Source of the DNA: Rhodothermales bacterium
Lineage (GTDB): Bacteria > Bacteroidota > Rhodothermia > Rhodothermales > VXPQ01
Reading direction: 5' to 3'
NCBI GenBank assembly: GCA_022821845.1
Contig: JAJECT010000012.1
Coordinates: forward strand, 47,501 to 111,500
Length of the DNA stretch: 64,000 bases
Shown here: positions 28,401 through 35,453 of the stretch, piece by piece
Layout: every line of letters begins with the position of its first letter
Position numbering within the stretch: position 1 is the first letter of the stretch
Notes under the pieces: generated by a model
Databases searched by the model: none
Told to the model about the DNA's origin: nothing
Seen by the model: the letters and a program-made list of their open reading frames with translations, nothing else
Position numbers and translations under genes: made by a program

Positions 28401-29427
28401 TGGCCTGGAAGGGTACGGCGACATCGCCGCGCCGCCCGGATGGGATGCGCTCTACGACATGCTCCGGGAAGACGAGGAAATGGCGCCGCTGGCCCTGGAG
28501 ATTGCGCAGATTTTCGGGGATTCGGACGCTGGCGACGCGCTGCTTGCTGCGCTCCGGGACGAAACCATGGATATGGATGTCCGCCGCGGCGCCCTGAACA
28601 GCCTGATCGAGACGCAGCACGCCGGGCTTGTCGCCGAGCTTCCGGTCCTGATGAAAGACCCTGACTTTCGGGTCGATGCGATTCGGGCGGTGGCGGTTTT
28701 CGACGAGGAAAGCCTTGGGGTCGTTTTGATGAAAGCCTACCCCGCGTTCAATTCGATGGAGCAACGCGCGACGCTGGAGACGCTGGCGTCGCGCCCCACG
28801 TATGGCTGGATGCTCACCGAGGCCATCCAGTCCGGCGCCATTGCGCGGGAGGAAGTGCCTGCGTACGTCGCCCGGCAATTGCGCCGCGTGGTGGGGAGCG
28901 GATTCGTGGAAGTATGGGGTCCAATAGACGACGGCCCCTCGGACGACGACGAAGCGTTCGCGGCCTATCGCAAGTTGCTTACCCCGGAAGCGATCGCTGC
29001 CGCCGACCCGTCCCGGGGACGTTTGCTGTACGACCGGGTTTGCGCCGCATGCCATGTGATGTACGATGTCGGGGGGCTGATAGGCCCCGACCTCACCGGG
29101 TCGAACCGGACCGACATCGAGTACATTCTTTCGAATGTGCTGACCCCCAGCGCGGACATCCAGGACGACTATCGCATGACGATCGTGACCATGCGCGACG
29201 GCCAGACCCTGATCGGCAACGTTTCCAACGAAACGGAGCGGCAGTTGACGTTGCGCATTGTCGGGCGGGGGGATGTGGCGCTTGAGAAGTCCGGGATCCA
29301 GTCGCGGGAAGTGTCCGCCAATTCGCTCATGCCGGAAGGCCTCTTCCGCGCCCTGACCGACGAACAAGTGCTGGATATCGTGTCCTATTTGCACGCCAGC
29401 GAGCAAGTCGCGCCCCCCGGAGAGTAA
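25462..29427 (+). CDS. PmoA-like/PVC-type dehydrogenase/HEAT/cytochrome c fusion
   Basis: About 1321 residues from ATG 25462; an in-frame ATG at 25426 adds 12 residues ahead of the signal anchor (TISLCAGLAFLAGFVV). Modules in order: a DUF6807/PmoA-like domain (~55-360, TEYSPGHHPHQTGLYWGF); a beta-propeller dehydrogenase-like domain of the planctomycete kind (~385-755, QPMAFAWDDRGRLWVAENRD, NSFHWGPDGWLYGLEG, MANIHEHAVLSD); helical HEAT-like repeats (~775-1160); and a C-terminal cytochrome c with CAACH (residues ~1194-1198) and a possible axial Met in NSLMPEG. It would oxidise a sugar-like substrate outside the inner membrane and pass electrons to its haem. That CcmF is encoded at 61610 fits the need for haem attachment. 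Confidence 0.82.
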   Translation: MLPRLRYPKRSTKSALWTISLCAGLAFLAGFVVLQGPPESGDGADLSRFAAEEILRSASPAPAATFSTLPARPDETELVIRQDAEGSSLFILRAGSEDTLVTVQAKPDHRPFLHPIQAPDGRGMFTEYSPGHHPHQTGLYWGFTRVNGRDYFHHPEGDYWRRVSVDVLTQQGEQVSWRTIYDLLDEEGETVLTETQVWSMIEEDGRYFLDLEWSGEAKTDVLIGEFDYGGLFLRMPWTRGIEGSAVNAARQRNQAAEGQRAMWLDVGMQVEGRDDRAHVAIFDHPDNKGFPHPWRVDGQLGVGPVRARLGGWMISGGETESIQHRLMFYTGTMNNAEIRNQWERYIGMEGEQYSVVALWDLAQREGRQAEFLTPDRAVDIMTLVDGFKVNSWANEPMITQPMAFAWDDRGRLWVAENRDYETRRIGFSNSGDSRILILEDTDRDGVADSRKVFLEGIPFPSALAVGFGGVYLGAPPHLLFIPDRDGDDVADVDDIEILLTGWGIRDRHEVLNSFHWGPDGWLYGLEGFATPSRVHKPVPGEQVYKQGDPFPEDILEGEGVDIDGGVWRYHPTKDRFEVVAHGFSNPWGIDYDAKGEFFITACVIPHVFHVIQGGIFHRQGGQHFNPYVYSDIRTIAEHRHRSAHGGARVYQSDAFPEEQQGRLFMANIHEHAVLSDILTPRGSGYVATEGEDFMLANNAQWVGFSMEVGPGGDLYVLDWHDGAICGNDVLDKDTGRIFRIAPETSLAEDWEGRYDDLRNLSDAQLAALQTSVSDWHSRRARVILQYRATQRPIDAEAQQALRAQFDAHENPDYRLRGMWSLHVAGLLAGERLMEALTDEDEYVRAWAIQLLVEDMDASEAALEQFAHMAEMDPAPVVRKYLASALQRMPHENRWAIAEALVGRAEDADDHNIPKMIWFGVEPLVPEDPDRALALAAESSLPLVTTFIARRAVDAERLEPLVEALVRYGDVRKALLQGMRDGLEGYGDIAAPPGWDALYDMLREDEEMAPLALEIAQIFGDSDAGDALLAALRDETMDMDVRRGALNSLIETQHAGLVAELPVLMKDPDFRVDAIRAVAVFDEESLGVVLMKAYPAFNSMEQRATLETLASRPTYGWMLTEAIQSGAIAREEVPAYVARQLRRVVGSGFVEVWGPIDDGPSDDDEAFAAYRKLLTPEAIAAADPSRGRLLYDRVCAACHVMYDVGGLIGPDLTGSNRTDIEYILSNVLTPSADIQDDYRMTIVTMRDGQTLIGNVSNETERQLTLRIVGRGDVALEKSGIQSREVSANSLMPEGLFRALTDEQVLDIVSYLHASEQVAPPGE

Positions 29428-29625
29428 AAAGAAGCGTAAAAACGACGGTTTTTCGTTCCTGCGCGCCCTTATTTCGCGTTTCGCGCTTGCGCAATTGCCT
29501 TTTTGGAAGTATGTTTCGTTTATTACGGGCGGGCCGCTTTTGAGAAGCCAGCGCTTTTCAGGGGGCGGCGCCTGTTTCGAAACACCTTCAACACGTACTT
29601 AGCCTAAAGTCATACCTCTACGCAC
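29428..29625. other. Short intergenic gap
   Basis: Contains a weak AAAAAC-GACG-GTTTTT stem at 29438-29453, a possible terminator for the fusion gene. Nothing else stands out. Confidence 0.25.
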
Positions 29626-29823
29626 ATGGCCTACGCACACACAAATTCCAAGGGAACGACCTATTACCTCCACAGCAAGCAGACCACGCTGAAGAACGGT
29701 CGCGAACAGACCATTTACTACTTTGGCAAGCAGGTGAAAGAGGGCGCTCTTGACGCCGTTCCCGCAGACCGCGAGGTCGCCGAGACGTCCAACGGCTTGC
29801 CCGTCCTGAAGAAAAGGAAGTAA
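29626..29823 (+). CDS. Small conserved protein of unknown function, 65 residues
   Basis: A short basic protein starting MAYAHTNSKGTTYYLHSKQT, then TIYYFGKQVKEGALDAVP, and ending GLPVLKKRK. I recognise this as a small conserved bacterial protein seen in many phyla (Y-HTNSKG-TYYLH start, then an I-Y-F-x-K/R-x-x-KEGALD segment). No function is assigned to my knowledge. It converges with dnaA, whose end is 73 bases away. No membrane segment or signal peptide. Confidence 0.8.
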   Translation: MAYAHTNSKGTTYYLHSKQTTLKNGREQTIYYFGKQVKEGALDAVPADREVAETSNGLPVLKKRK

Positions 29824-29896
29824 GGCGCGCCGCCCCGCCGGTTAGCGTCAATCCATGGCAGGGAGCGCGGCGATCCGCGTTCCCTGCTGGATTATT

Positions 29897-31357
29897 TTAT
29901 CCCTGTCTCAGTGCGCGGCCGGGCGTGTAGCGTTCCAGCCGTTCCCGGGCGCCAGCCATGTCGTCCCGAAACGCATCTTCCAGTTCCATGCGGTCCCGGA
30001 CCGCCCGGCAGGCGTGTATGACCGTCGAATGGTCGCGTCCGCCGAAACGGTTCCCGATGCTTTTCAGGGAATGCGAGGTGAGTTCCTTGCAAAAGTACAT
30101 GGCGAGATGGCGGGCGGTTACGGCCTCGCGCTTGCGCGTCTTTGCGGAGAGCAAGTCGGGTTCGATCCCGTAAAACTGGGCCACGCACCGCTGGATGTCC
30201 TCGATTTCGAGGCGCACCCGGCAATCCTCCATCAAGTCCCGGAGGATGCCCTTCGCCGTGTTGACGTCCATGTCCTGCCGGTGATGCGCAACGTAGGCGC
30301 ACAACTTGTTCAGCGCGCCTTCGAGTTGCCGGATGTTGGCGCGGATCCGCTCCGCCACGAATTCCAGCACCTCCGTCCGCAGGGATACGCCCATCTTTAC
30401 CGCCTTGTGCTGCAGAATCGCAATGCGCGTTTCCAGTTCGGGCGGCTGAATGTCCGCGGAAAGTCCCCATTGAAAGCGCGACAGGAGGCGCTCCTGGATT
30501 CCGGTGATGGCGGACGGCGGACGGTCGGCGCACAGGATGATTTTCTTCCCCCGTTGATGGAGTTCGTTGAAGATGTGGAAGAACTCCTCCTGCGTTTTCT
30601 CCTTGCCGCCGAGAAACTGTACGTCGTCCACGATCAGCAAGTCTATTTGCCGGTAGAAGTTGGAGAAACAGTGGACCCGGTTCTCCTGAATCGAGTGGAT
30701 GAACTGGGACGTGAACTGCTCGCCGGATACGTAATGGACGCGCAGGTTCCTGTTTTTTTGCAGGGCGTAGTTCCCGATCGCCTGTACGAGGTGGGTTTTG
30801 CCGAGCCCGGTGTCTCCGTAGATCGTGAACGGATTGTACCCGGTGCCTTTCGGGTCTTCGGCGATGGCGACCGCGCCTCCGCGGGCGAACCGGTTGGAAT
30901 GGCCCTCAATGAACGAATCGAACGTGTACTCCGGCTTGAGCGACGTATTCCGGATGGGCGCTATGGGCGGAGCGGGGCGTCCTGACGGCGCGGGCGCGGC
31001 GGGCCAGGCGCGGGGCAGGTATTCCCTGTTTTGCCGCACAGGTTCGAGCGGCAAGACGGCCGGTTCGTCCGGGTCCTCGTCCGCCGCGACATCCGGGGCG
31101 ATCTCGTAGGCGACGTTGGTCTGCCGCCCGATGACTTCTGCGGCGGTTTTCCTGACGACCGTCGCATAATGAGATTCCAGCCATTCGGTGTGGAAGGCGT
31201 TGGGGACAGCCAAACGAAGCCGCGCAGTCTCCTGGTTTTCCTCCAGATTGATCAAGCGGATCGGAGCAAACCAGGTGCGAAAGGACTGCTTGGATATTTG
31301 GTTGGAAATTTGAGTGAGACAGGTTTCCCACGTTTTTTCGGCGGTGGCGGAAGGCAT
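29897..31357 (-). CDS. dnaA: Chromosomal replication initiator DnaA
   Basis: A protein of 486 residues. It has an N-terminal DnaB/DiaA-contact domain (residues 1-~85, SKQSFRTWFAPI), a Pro/Ala-rich linker (~90-140) and an AAA+ domain with TFDSFIEGHSNRFA, Walker A GDTGLGKT (181-188) and Walker B LLIVDD (240-245). The C-terminal DNA-binding domain carries the signature FGGRDHSTVIHA near residue 445. It starts at ATG 31357. It binds DnaA boxes in oriC and opens the duplex. Upstream of it (31358-31898) is a candidate origin, and the direct repeats at 31427 and 31475 may be part of its own control region. Confidence 0.97.
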   Translation of the reverse strand: MPSATAEKTWETCLTQISNQISKQSFRTWFAPIRLINLEENQETARLRLAVPNAFHTEWLESHYATVVRKTAAEVIGRQTNVAYEIAPDVAADEDPDEPAVLPLEPVRQNREYLPRAWPAAPAPSGRPAPPIAPIRNTSLKPEYTFDSFIEGHSNRFARGGAVAIAEDPKGTGYNPFTIYGDTGLGKTHLVQAIGNYALQKNRNLRVHYVSGEQFTSQFIHSIQENRVHCFSNFYRQIDLLIVDDVQFLGGKEKTQEEFFHIFNELHQRGKKIILCADRPPSAITGIQERLLSRFQWGLSADIQPPELETRIAILQHKAVKMGVSLRTEVLEFVAERIRANIRQLEGALNKLCAYVAHHRQDMDVNTAKGILRDLMEDCRVRLEIEDIQRCVAQFYGIEPDLLSAKTRKREAVTARHLAMYFCKELTSHSLKSIGNRFGGRDHSTVIHACRAVRDRMELEDAFRDDMAGARERLERYTPGRALRQG

Positions 31358-31426
31358 GTACTATATCAAGAGGGTGGCGGTTCGAGGCAAGAACCGGTGG
31401 GGGTAAGGCAGAACATGGAGGCCCAT

Positions 31427-31484
31427 TTCGTTACAAGACATTTTATGCTTGCCCGCCACGGATTGCAAGTACAATTCGTTACAA
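31427..31484 (+). repeat. TTCGTTACAA direct repeat in dnaA upstream region
   Basis: Two exact copies at 31427-31436 and 31475-31484, starts 48 bases apart, between the dnaA start and the DnaA boxes. They could be origin or autoregulatory sites. Confidence 0.45.
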
Positions 31485-31516
31485 TTTTCTAACAAAGAAT
31501 ACACGGCCAAAAAGAC

Positions 31517-31536
31517 TTGTCCACGAGTTATCCACA
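31517..31536 (+). promoter_or_regulatory. Pair of DnaA boxes
   Basis: TTGTCCACG (31517-31525) and TTATCCACA (31528-31536) in the same direction, two bases apart. The second is the perfect DnaA consensus. Confidence 0.75.
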
Positions 31537-31638
31537 TTTGCATGTGAGGCTGTTCGCAGGCGCCTGTTTTCGTTCGGTTTGGCCGAAGCGCTTTGCGCGC
31601 CGTGCGTTCCATGCCCGTTCGCTTGCCCCTTTCCGCAG

Positions 31639-31695
31639 TTTAATTTTTTATTATAAATAATTAAAAATAATATATTTATACAATAAAATGAAATT
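31639..31695. other. AT-rich DNA-unwinding element candidate
   Basis: An almost pure A/T run of about 57 bases (for example TTATAAATAATTAAAAATAA) inside GC-rich DNA, about 100 bases from the DnaA boxes. It is the strongest local composition shift near dnaA. Confidence 0.6.
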
Positions 31696-31810
31696 TCGCT
31701 TCCTGACCGGCGCGCGCTGGCCGCCGGACCAGGGCTTTTTGCCGCCCACAGGGGCCGCTTGCTCGAAAGGAACCGCTTGCGCAGCCGTTAAATCCAGTTT
31801 TTTCACATAA

Positions 31811-31863
31811 GTACGCCCCTGCGCCGGGTTGCTCTGGAGCGGCTTCCCGGTACAGGGGCGTAC
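31811..31863. terminator. Hairpin downstream of glnK
   Basis: GTACGCCCCTG (31811-31821) is the perfect inverse of 31853-31863. It lies just after the end of the minus-strand glnK. On the minus strand it is not followed by a T-run, so it is at best an atypical terminator. Confidence 0.35.
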
Positions 31864-31898
31864 GGCCTTGCGGCAGGGGAGGAAAGACGCGCGCCGGG

Positions 31899-32264
31899 CT
31901 ATGCGCTTGCCTCGGCGGCTATGGGCGTAACGGCGGATACGTCTTCTTCGCCGGTGCGGATGCGGTAGATTTTTTCTACCGGAAGCACGAAGACTTTTCC
32001 GTCGCCCACTTCGCCCGTCCGCGCTGCGGCGACCAGGGTTTCGATGGCTGTGTCGAGCACCGGATCCGAGACGCCGATGTCCAGCATGATTTTCTCGGTG
32101 AGCTCTTTTTTGGCCGTGGTGCCCCGGTAGGTTTCCACGATTTCCGTTTCGCCGCCGTGGCCGCGAACGCGCGTAACCGTAAGGCCGGTGATTTCCGCCT
32201 GGAACAACGCGGTGAGCACGTCGGTGAGTTTTTCGGGCCGAATGATTGCTCTGACTAATTTCAT
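31899..32264 (-). CDS. glnK: PII nitrogen regulatory protein
   Basis: A protein of 121 residues with clear PII features: MKLVRAIIRPEKLTDVL, EITGLTVTRVRGHG, TGEVGDGKVFVLPV and RIRTGEED. The T-loop is altered relative to E. coli GlnB: Tyr46 is kept (TYRGT), but the uridylylation residue Tyr51 is Ala, and Gln39, a MgATP/2-oxoglutarate ligand, is Glu. PII proteins sense ATP, ADP and 2-oxoglutarate and close the AmtB channel. The gene follows amtB by 49 bases on the same strand, the usual amtB-glnK pair. Regulation by uridylylation seems unlikely. The C-terminal Ala-rich tail (TPIAAEASA) is short. Confidence 0.93.
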   Translation of the reverse strand: MKLVRAIIRPEKLTDVLTALFQAEITGLTVTRVRGHGGETEIVETYRGTTAKKELTEKIMLDIGVSDPVLDTAIETLVAAARTGEVGDGKVFVLPVEKIYRIRTGEEDVSAVTPIAAEASA

Positions 32265-32313
32265 GGCAAGTACCTCAAAGGGTAGATGATGAATGATAAG
32301 GGTGTGGGGGTGG

Positions 32314-33654
32314 CTATGCCGCGGAAGACCGCGCGTCCTCGTCGAGGAGCAGCACGATGCCTTCGCCGTCGGAGTAGGCTTCTTCGCCGTGGCTCACGAT
32401 ATCCAGGCCCATGCCTTCGTGCGGAATGCCCGGACGCAGCGAGGTGACGAGGCCTACTACCTTGAGGATAACGAACGTAACCAGGCCGCTGTACGCCATG
32501 ACGGCGACTATGGAAAGGGCCTGGATGCCCAACTGGCCCGGATTGCCGAACAGGAGCCCGTCTGATCCGCCGTTCCATGCGCTTTCTGCGAATACGCCCG
32601 TAAGCAGGGCGCCCATGATGCCGCCAAGCCCGTGCGCGGCGAATACGTCAAGGGAATCGTCCAGCCGCGTACGCGCCCGCCATTGAATGGCGAAATAGCA
32701 CGGCAAGGCCGTAATGGCGCCGATCAAGACCGACGAGATCGGCGAAACGAATCCGGCGGCGGGCGTGACGGCCACCAGGCCCACCACGATGGCGGTTGCG
32801 GCGCCTACAGCCGTAACCTTGCCGGTCCGGCCTATGTCAAGGATGGTCCACATGGTAAGCGTGGCTGCGGGCGCCAGCATGGTGTTTACCAGCGCGAGCG
32901 CCGCGATGCCGTCCGCGGCAAGGGCGCTGCCCCCATTGAACCCGAACCAGCCGAACCAGAGGAGTCCAGCGCCCAGCAGGACGAAAGGCACGTTATGCGG
33001 TATGATGGCTTGTCTGCCGTAATCCTTGCGCGCGCCCAGCACGAGCGCCGCCACCACGGCCGCTACGCCTGCGTTGATGTGCACCACGGCGCCGCCTGCG
33101 AAGTCGAGTGCGCCCAAATCCCCCAACCAGGCGTTTCCGCTCCATACCCAGTGACACACCGGGGCGTAGACGAGCAGGCCCCACAGCGAGATGAAGATCA
33201 GATACGCCTTGAAACGCATCCGCTCCACCACGGCGCCGGAAATCAGCGCGGCGGTAATGATGAAGAACGTGCCCTGGAACGCCATAAAGAGCAGGGAGGG
33301 AATGCTGCCGTCGGCTTCCAGGCCCACGCCGCTGAGGAAAGCCATCGAGAAGTCCCCGATCCATTTGTTGCCGTCCCCGAAGGCCAGCGAATAGCCGAAC
33401 ACGGCCCAGAGCACGCCCGCCACCCCAAGCGAAATAAAGCTCATCATCATGGTGTTGAGCGTGTTTTTGGAGCGAACGAGCCCGCCGTAGAAGAAGGCGA
33501 GGGCCGGCGTCATCAACAGAACAAGGGCGGTGGAGATGAGCATCCACGCCGTATCGGCGCCGGACAGCGCGGATTCCGCAGCGGCGTCCTGGGCGAACGC
33601 GGGTTCGGCCAGGGCAAGGGCGGGAAGCGCAAGGAGGCAAAGGAGAAAGCGCAT
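32314..33654 (-). CDS. amtB: Ammonium transporter AmtB
   Basis: 446 residues from ATG 33654. An upstream start (33735) would add 27 residues ahead of a good signal peptide (FLLCLLALPALALAEP, cut near AFA), so 33654 is preferred. About eleven membrane helices follow, with family motifs DTAWMLISTALVLLMTPALA, FYGGLVRSKN, GTFFIITAALISGA, DFAGGAVVHINAG (the pore His of Amt) and FAAHGLGGIMGALLTG (the second pore His). It admits ammonium and is closed by PII when nitrogen is plentiful. Transcribed before glnK. The 5' region (33655-33775) is very AT-rich and should contain the promoter. Confidence 0.95.
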   Translation of the reverse strand: MRFLLCLLALPALALAEPAFAQDAAAESALSGADTAWMLISTALVLLMTPALAFFYGGLVRSKNTLNTMMMSFISLGVAGVLWAVFGYSLAFGDGNKWIGDFSMAFLSGVGLEADGSIPSLLFMAFQGTFFIITAALISGAVVERMRFKAYLIFISLWGLLVYAPVCHWVWSGNAWLGDLGALDFAGGAVVHINAGVAAVVAALVLGARKDYGRQAIIPHNVPFVLLGAGLLWFGWFGFNGGSALAADGIAALALVNTMLAPAATLTMWTILDIGRTGKVTAVGAATAIVVGLVAVTPAAGFVSPISSVLIGAITALPCYFAIQWRARTRLDDSLDVFAAHGLGGIMGALLTGVFAESAWNGGSDGLLFGNPGQLGIQALSIVAVMAYSGLVTFVILKVVGLVTSLRPGIPHEGMGLDIVSHGEEAYSDGEGIVLLLDEDARSSAA

Positions 33655-33905
33655 GACGAAGGTCGTTTTTGTTAAAAAATTAGGTTTTTTACTGCTAACA
33701 CGGAAAAAAATAATACAAATTATCCTTTTTATCAACTTTTTTAAGATTTTTTAGGCCAATAGGGCTGTTTTTGTTAAATATTCATTCAATTCCGAGATTT
33801 TTTGGCCTGGATCGGGCGGATTCTTCGGATTGCGGCAGCCCGCGGAGGGGAAAGTCCGGGACAGCAAGGCCGCGCTTTCGGGCTGGCGGCGGGCCTTGCG
33901 CATGG

Positions 33906-33934
33906 CCTTGCGCCGGGTTGGGCCCGGCGCAAGG
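33906..33934. terminator. Strong 12-bp hairpin
   Basis: CCTTGCGCCGGG (33906-33917) pairs perfectly with CCCGGCGCAAGG (33923-33934) around a 5-base loop. It lies just beyond the terminator of the sugar dehydrogenase gene and may back it up. Confidence 0.4.
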
Positions 33935-33935
33935 G

Positions 33936-33983
33936 CATAAAAAAACCCTGTCGGCGCCGGGATACGGCCCGCCGCCGACAGGG
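33936..33983 (-). terminator. Rho-independent terminator of the sugar dehydrogenase gene
   Basis: On the minus strand an 11-bp stem (CCCTGTCGGCG with CGCCGACAGGG, arms at 33973-33983 and 33946-33956) is followed at once by a run of T (33939-33945). It begins 37 bases past the stop of the minus-strand gene ending at 34020. Confidence 0.8.
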
Positions 33984-34019
33984 AAAGGGAAACAGCGCAA
34001 TAAGCGAGGAGAAAAGGCG

Positions 34020-35351
34020 TTATTCCATGCCCTTGTAGACGATGCGCCAGATGCGGCCTTTCATCGAATCCGCTACGTACAGGGAGCCGTGCGGGCCGAA
34101 CGCCAGCCCCATCGGGCGGTATGCGGCGTCGCCGGGCGAGGCGAGGGTCTCCGCTCCCTTGAATCCGTCGGCGAAGGGTTCCCAGTCGCCGGTCGGCTCG
34201 CCGGAGGCGTCCATGGGGACGAAGGCCACCATATATCCCTGCTGGGGAAGCGGCGCCCGGTTCCAGGAACCATGAAACGCAATGAAGGCGCCGTTCCCGT
34301 ACTGCGCCGGGAAGTGGTCCTGCGTGTTGAAGACCAGGTCGTTGGGGGCGTAATGGCCGGGGAAAGCCGCCACCGGGTCGCCCGTCTCGGCGCACCGCCC
34401 GACGTCCATGCCATCGCCGCCGTATTCGGGCGAGAGGACTTTGGCCCCCTGCTGGTGATCGTAGTAGCAATACGGCCAGCCGAAATCCGACCCGTCGTAG
34501 AGGCGAAACATTTCCTCGGCGGGCAGTTCGGCGTTTTGCTCGTCCGTATAGTGATCCGGCCACAGCGTGTTCAACTGGTCGCGGCCATGCTGTACGACGT
34601 ATATGTCGCCGGCGCCGGGGTGCCACGCCATCGCCAGGCCATTGCGTATGCCCGTCGAGAAATGATGTCCGTCCGCTTCCTGGGTCTGGGCGGTCGCCAT
34701 CGCGTCGAACTGCCATACGCCGCTCTGGCGTTCAAGTTGGGAGCAGGGATCCTCCCCCGGCGAGCCGGGCGTGCGCATGGATTCCTGGCATGCGTTCGAC
34801 GGCGCGCCCACATTGACGTACAGACGCCCGTCGTCGTCGAACGCGATCGCCTTGGAGGCGTGCTGTCCCTGCGCCACGAAATCCCCCACGACGAGTTCAG
34901 GGTCGCCGGAGGGTGCGAGGGCGTCGCCCTCGAAGGCGAACCGGTGGACCGACGTATCCGTCGTGGCGTACAGATAGCCGTCGTAGCGTTCGAGCCCCGT
35001 CCCGGCGACGTTGCCGAAACTGTGCATGGAATCTGCCTTGCCGTCCTGGTCCGTATCGCGGAGCGCCGTAATGCCGCCGCCATCGTCCGGAAGCTGCCGG
35101 TGTATGACGTAGATGTCCTCGTCCGCATCCACGACGATATGCCGGATGCGTCCTACATTGTCCGCCACGACCCCTGCGCAGAAGCCTTCGGGAAGGACCA
35201 GGCCTCCGTTATCTTCGTCGCATACGGAGGCCATGGTGGCGGCGCCCGACAGGGGCGGGGGATCGTTTCCTTCGGACAGGCTCCAGCCCGCGATAACGAG
35301 CAGGGGAAGCGCGGCGGGCAGCAATAGTTTCGTGAGGCGGCGGGTATTCAT
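34020..35351 (-). CDS. PQQ-dependent sugar dehydrogenase-like beta-propeller
   Basis: A protein of 443 residues with a signal anchor (KLLLPAALPLLVIAGW, residues ~8-23). The mature part is a six-bladed propeller of the sorbosone/glucose dehydrogenase type: LPEGFCAGVVADNVGRIRHI, VDADEDIYVIHR, TDQDGKADSM, FSTGIRNGLAMAWHP, PNDLVFNTQDHFP, AFHGSWNRAPLPQQGYMVAF and the closing YRPMGLAFGPHGSLYVAD. It would oxidise a sugar or sugar acid in the periplasm with pyrroloquinoline quinone. No PQQ synthesis genes are in the window. It is a single gene on the minus strand with its own terminator. The nearest gene upstream on that strand is the aldo/keto reductase, 102 bases away. Confidence 0.83.
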   Translation of the reverse strand: MNTRRLTKLLLPAALPLLVIAGWSLSEGNDPPPLSGAATMASVCDEDNGGLVLPEGFCAGVVADNVGRIRHIVVDADEDIYVIHRQLPDDGGGITALRDTDQDGKADSMHSFGNVAGTGLERYDGYLYATTDTSVHRFAFEGDALAPSGDPELVVGDFVAQGQHASKAIAFDDDGRLYVNVGAPSNACQESMRTPGSPGEDPCSQLERQSGVWQFDAMATAQTQEADGHHFSTGIRNGLAMAWHPGAGDIYVVQHGRDQLNTLWPDHYTDEQNAELPAEEMFRLYDGSDFGWPYCYYDHQQGAKVLSPEYGGDGMDVGRCAETGDPVAAFPGHYAPNDLVFNTQDHFPAQYGNGAFIAFHGSWNRAPLPQQGYMVAFVPMDASGEPTGDWEPFADGFKGAETLASPGDAAYRPMGLAFGPHGSLYVADSMKGRIWRIVYKGME

Positions 35352-35453
35352 GATGTTTTCGGTTGGGGTGGACGGTTTGGAAATAGCGTATCGCCTATCG
35401 TTTCAAAATAGCGTTTGGGCGGGATTGTTGCCACTGCGTTTGCGTCTCGCCGA

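Larger units (their letters stand above)
31358..31898. other. Candidate replication origin (oriC) between dnaA and glnK
   Basis: 540 non-coding bases upstream of dnaA. It contains a perfect DnaA box TTATCCACA at 31528-31536 next to a near-box TTGTCCACG at 31517-31525, a 57-base AT-rich block at 31639-31695 with only a few G or C, and a TTCGTTACAA direct repeat at 31427-31436 and 31475-31484. This combination of AT-rich unwinding region, DnaA boxes and adjacent dnaA is the classic layout. The low number of recognised boxes leaves doubt. Confidence 0.7.
33655..34019. other. Intergenic region with promoter-like AT tract and two hairpins
   Basis: The AT-rich part (33660-33780) is the likely promoter region of amtB. 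The GC-rich part (33900-34000) has two strong inverted repeats, described separately. No gene was seen. Confidence 0.5.

Noticed and set aside
27811-29406. 531-residue minus-strand frame under the dehydrogenase fusion
   Set aside because: It runs opposite to the HEAT/cytochrome part, with no recognisable protein.
31811-31863. Standard Rho-independent terminator for glnK
   Set aside because: The stem is strong but no T-run follows on the minus strand; kept only as a weak candidate.
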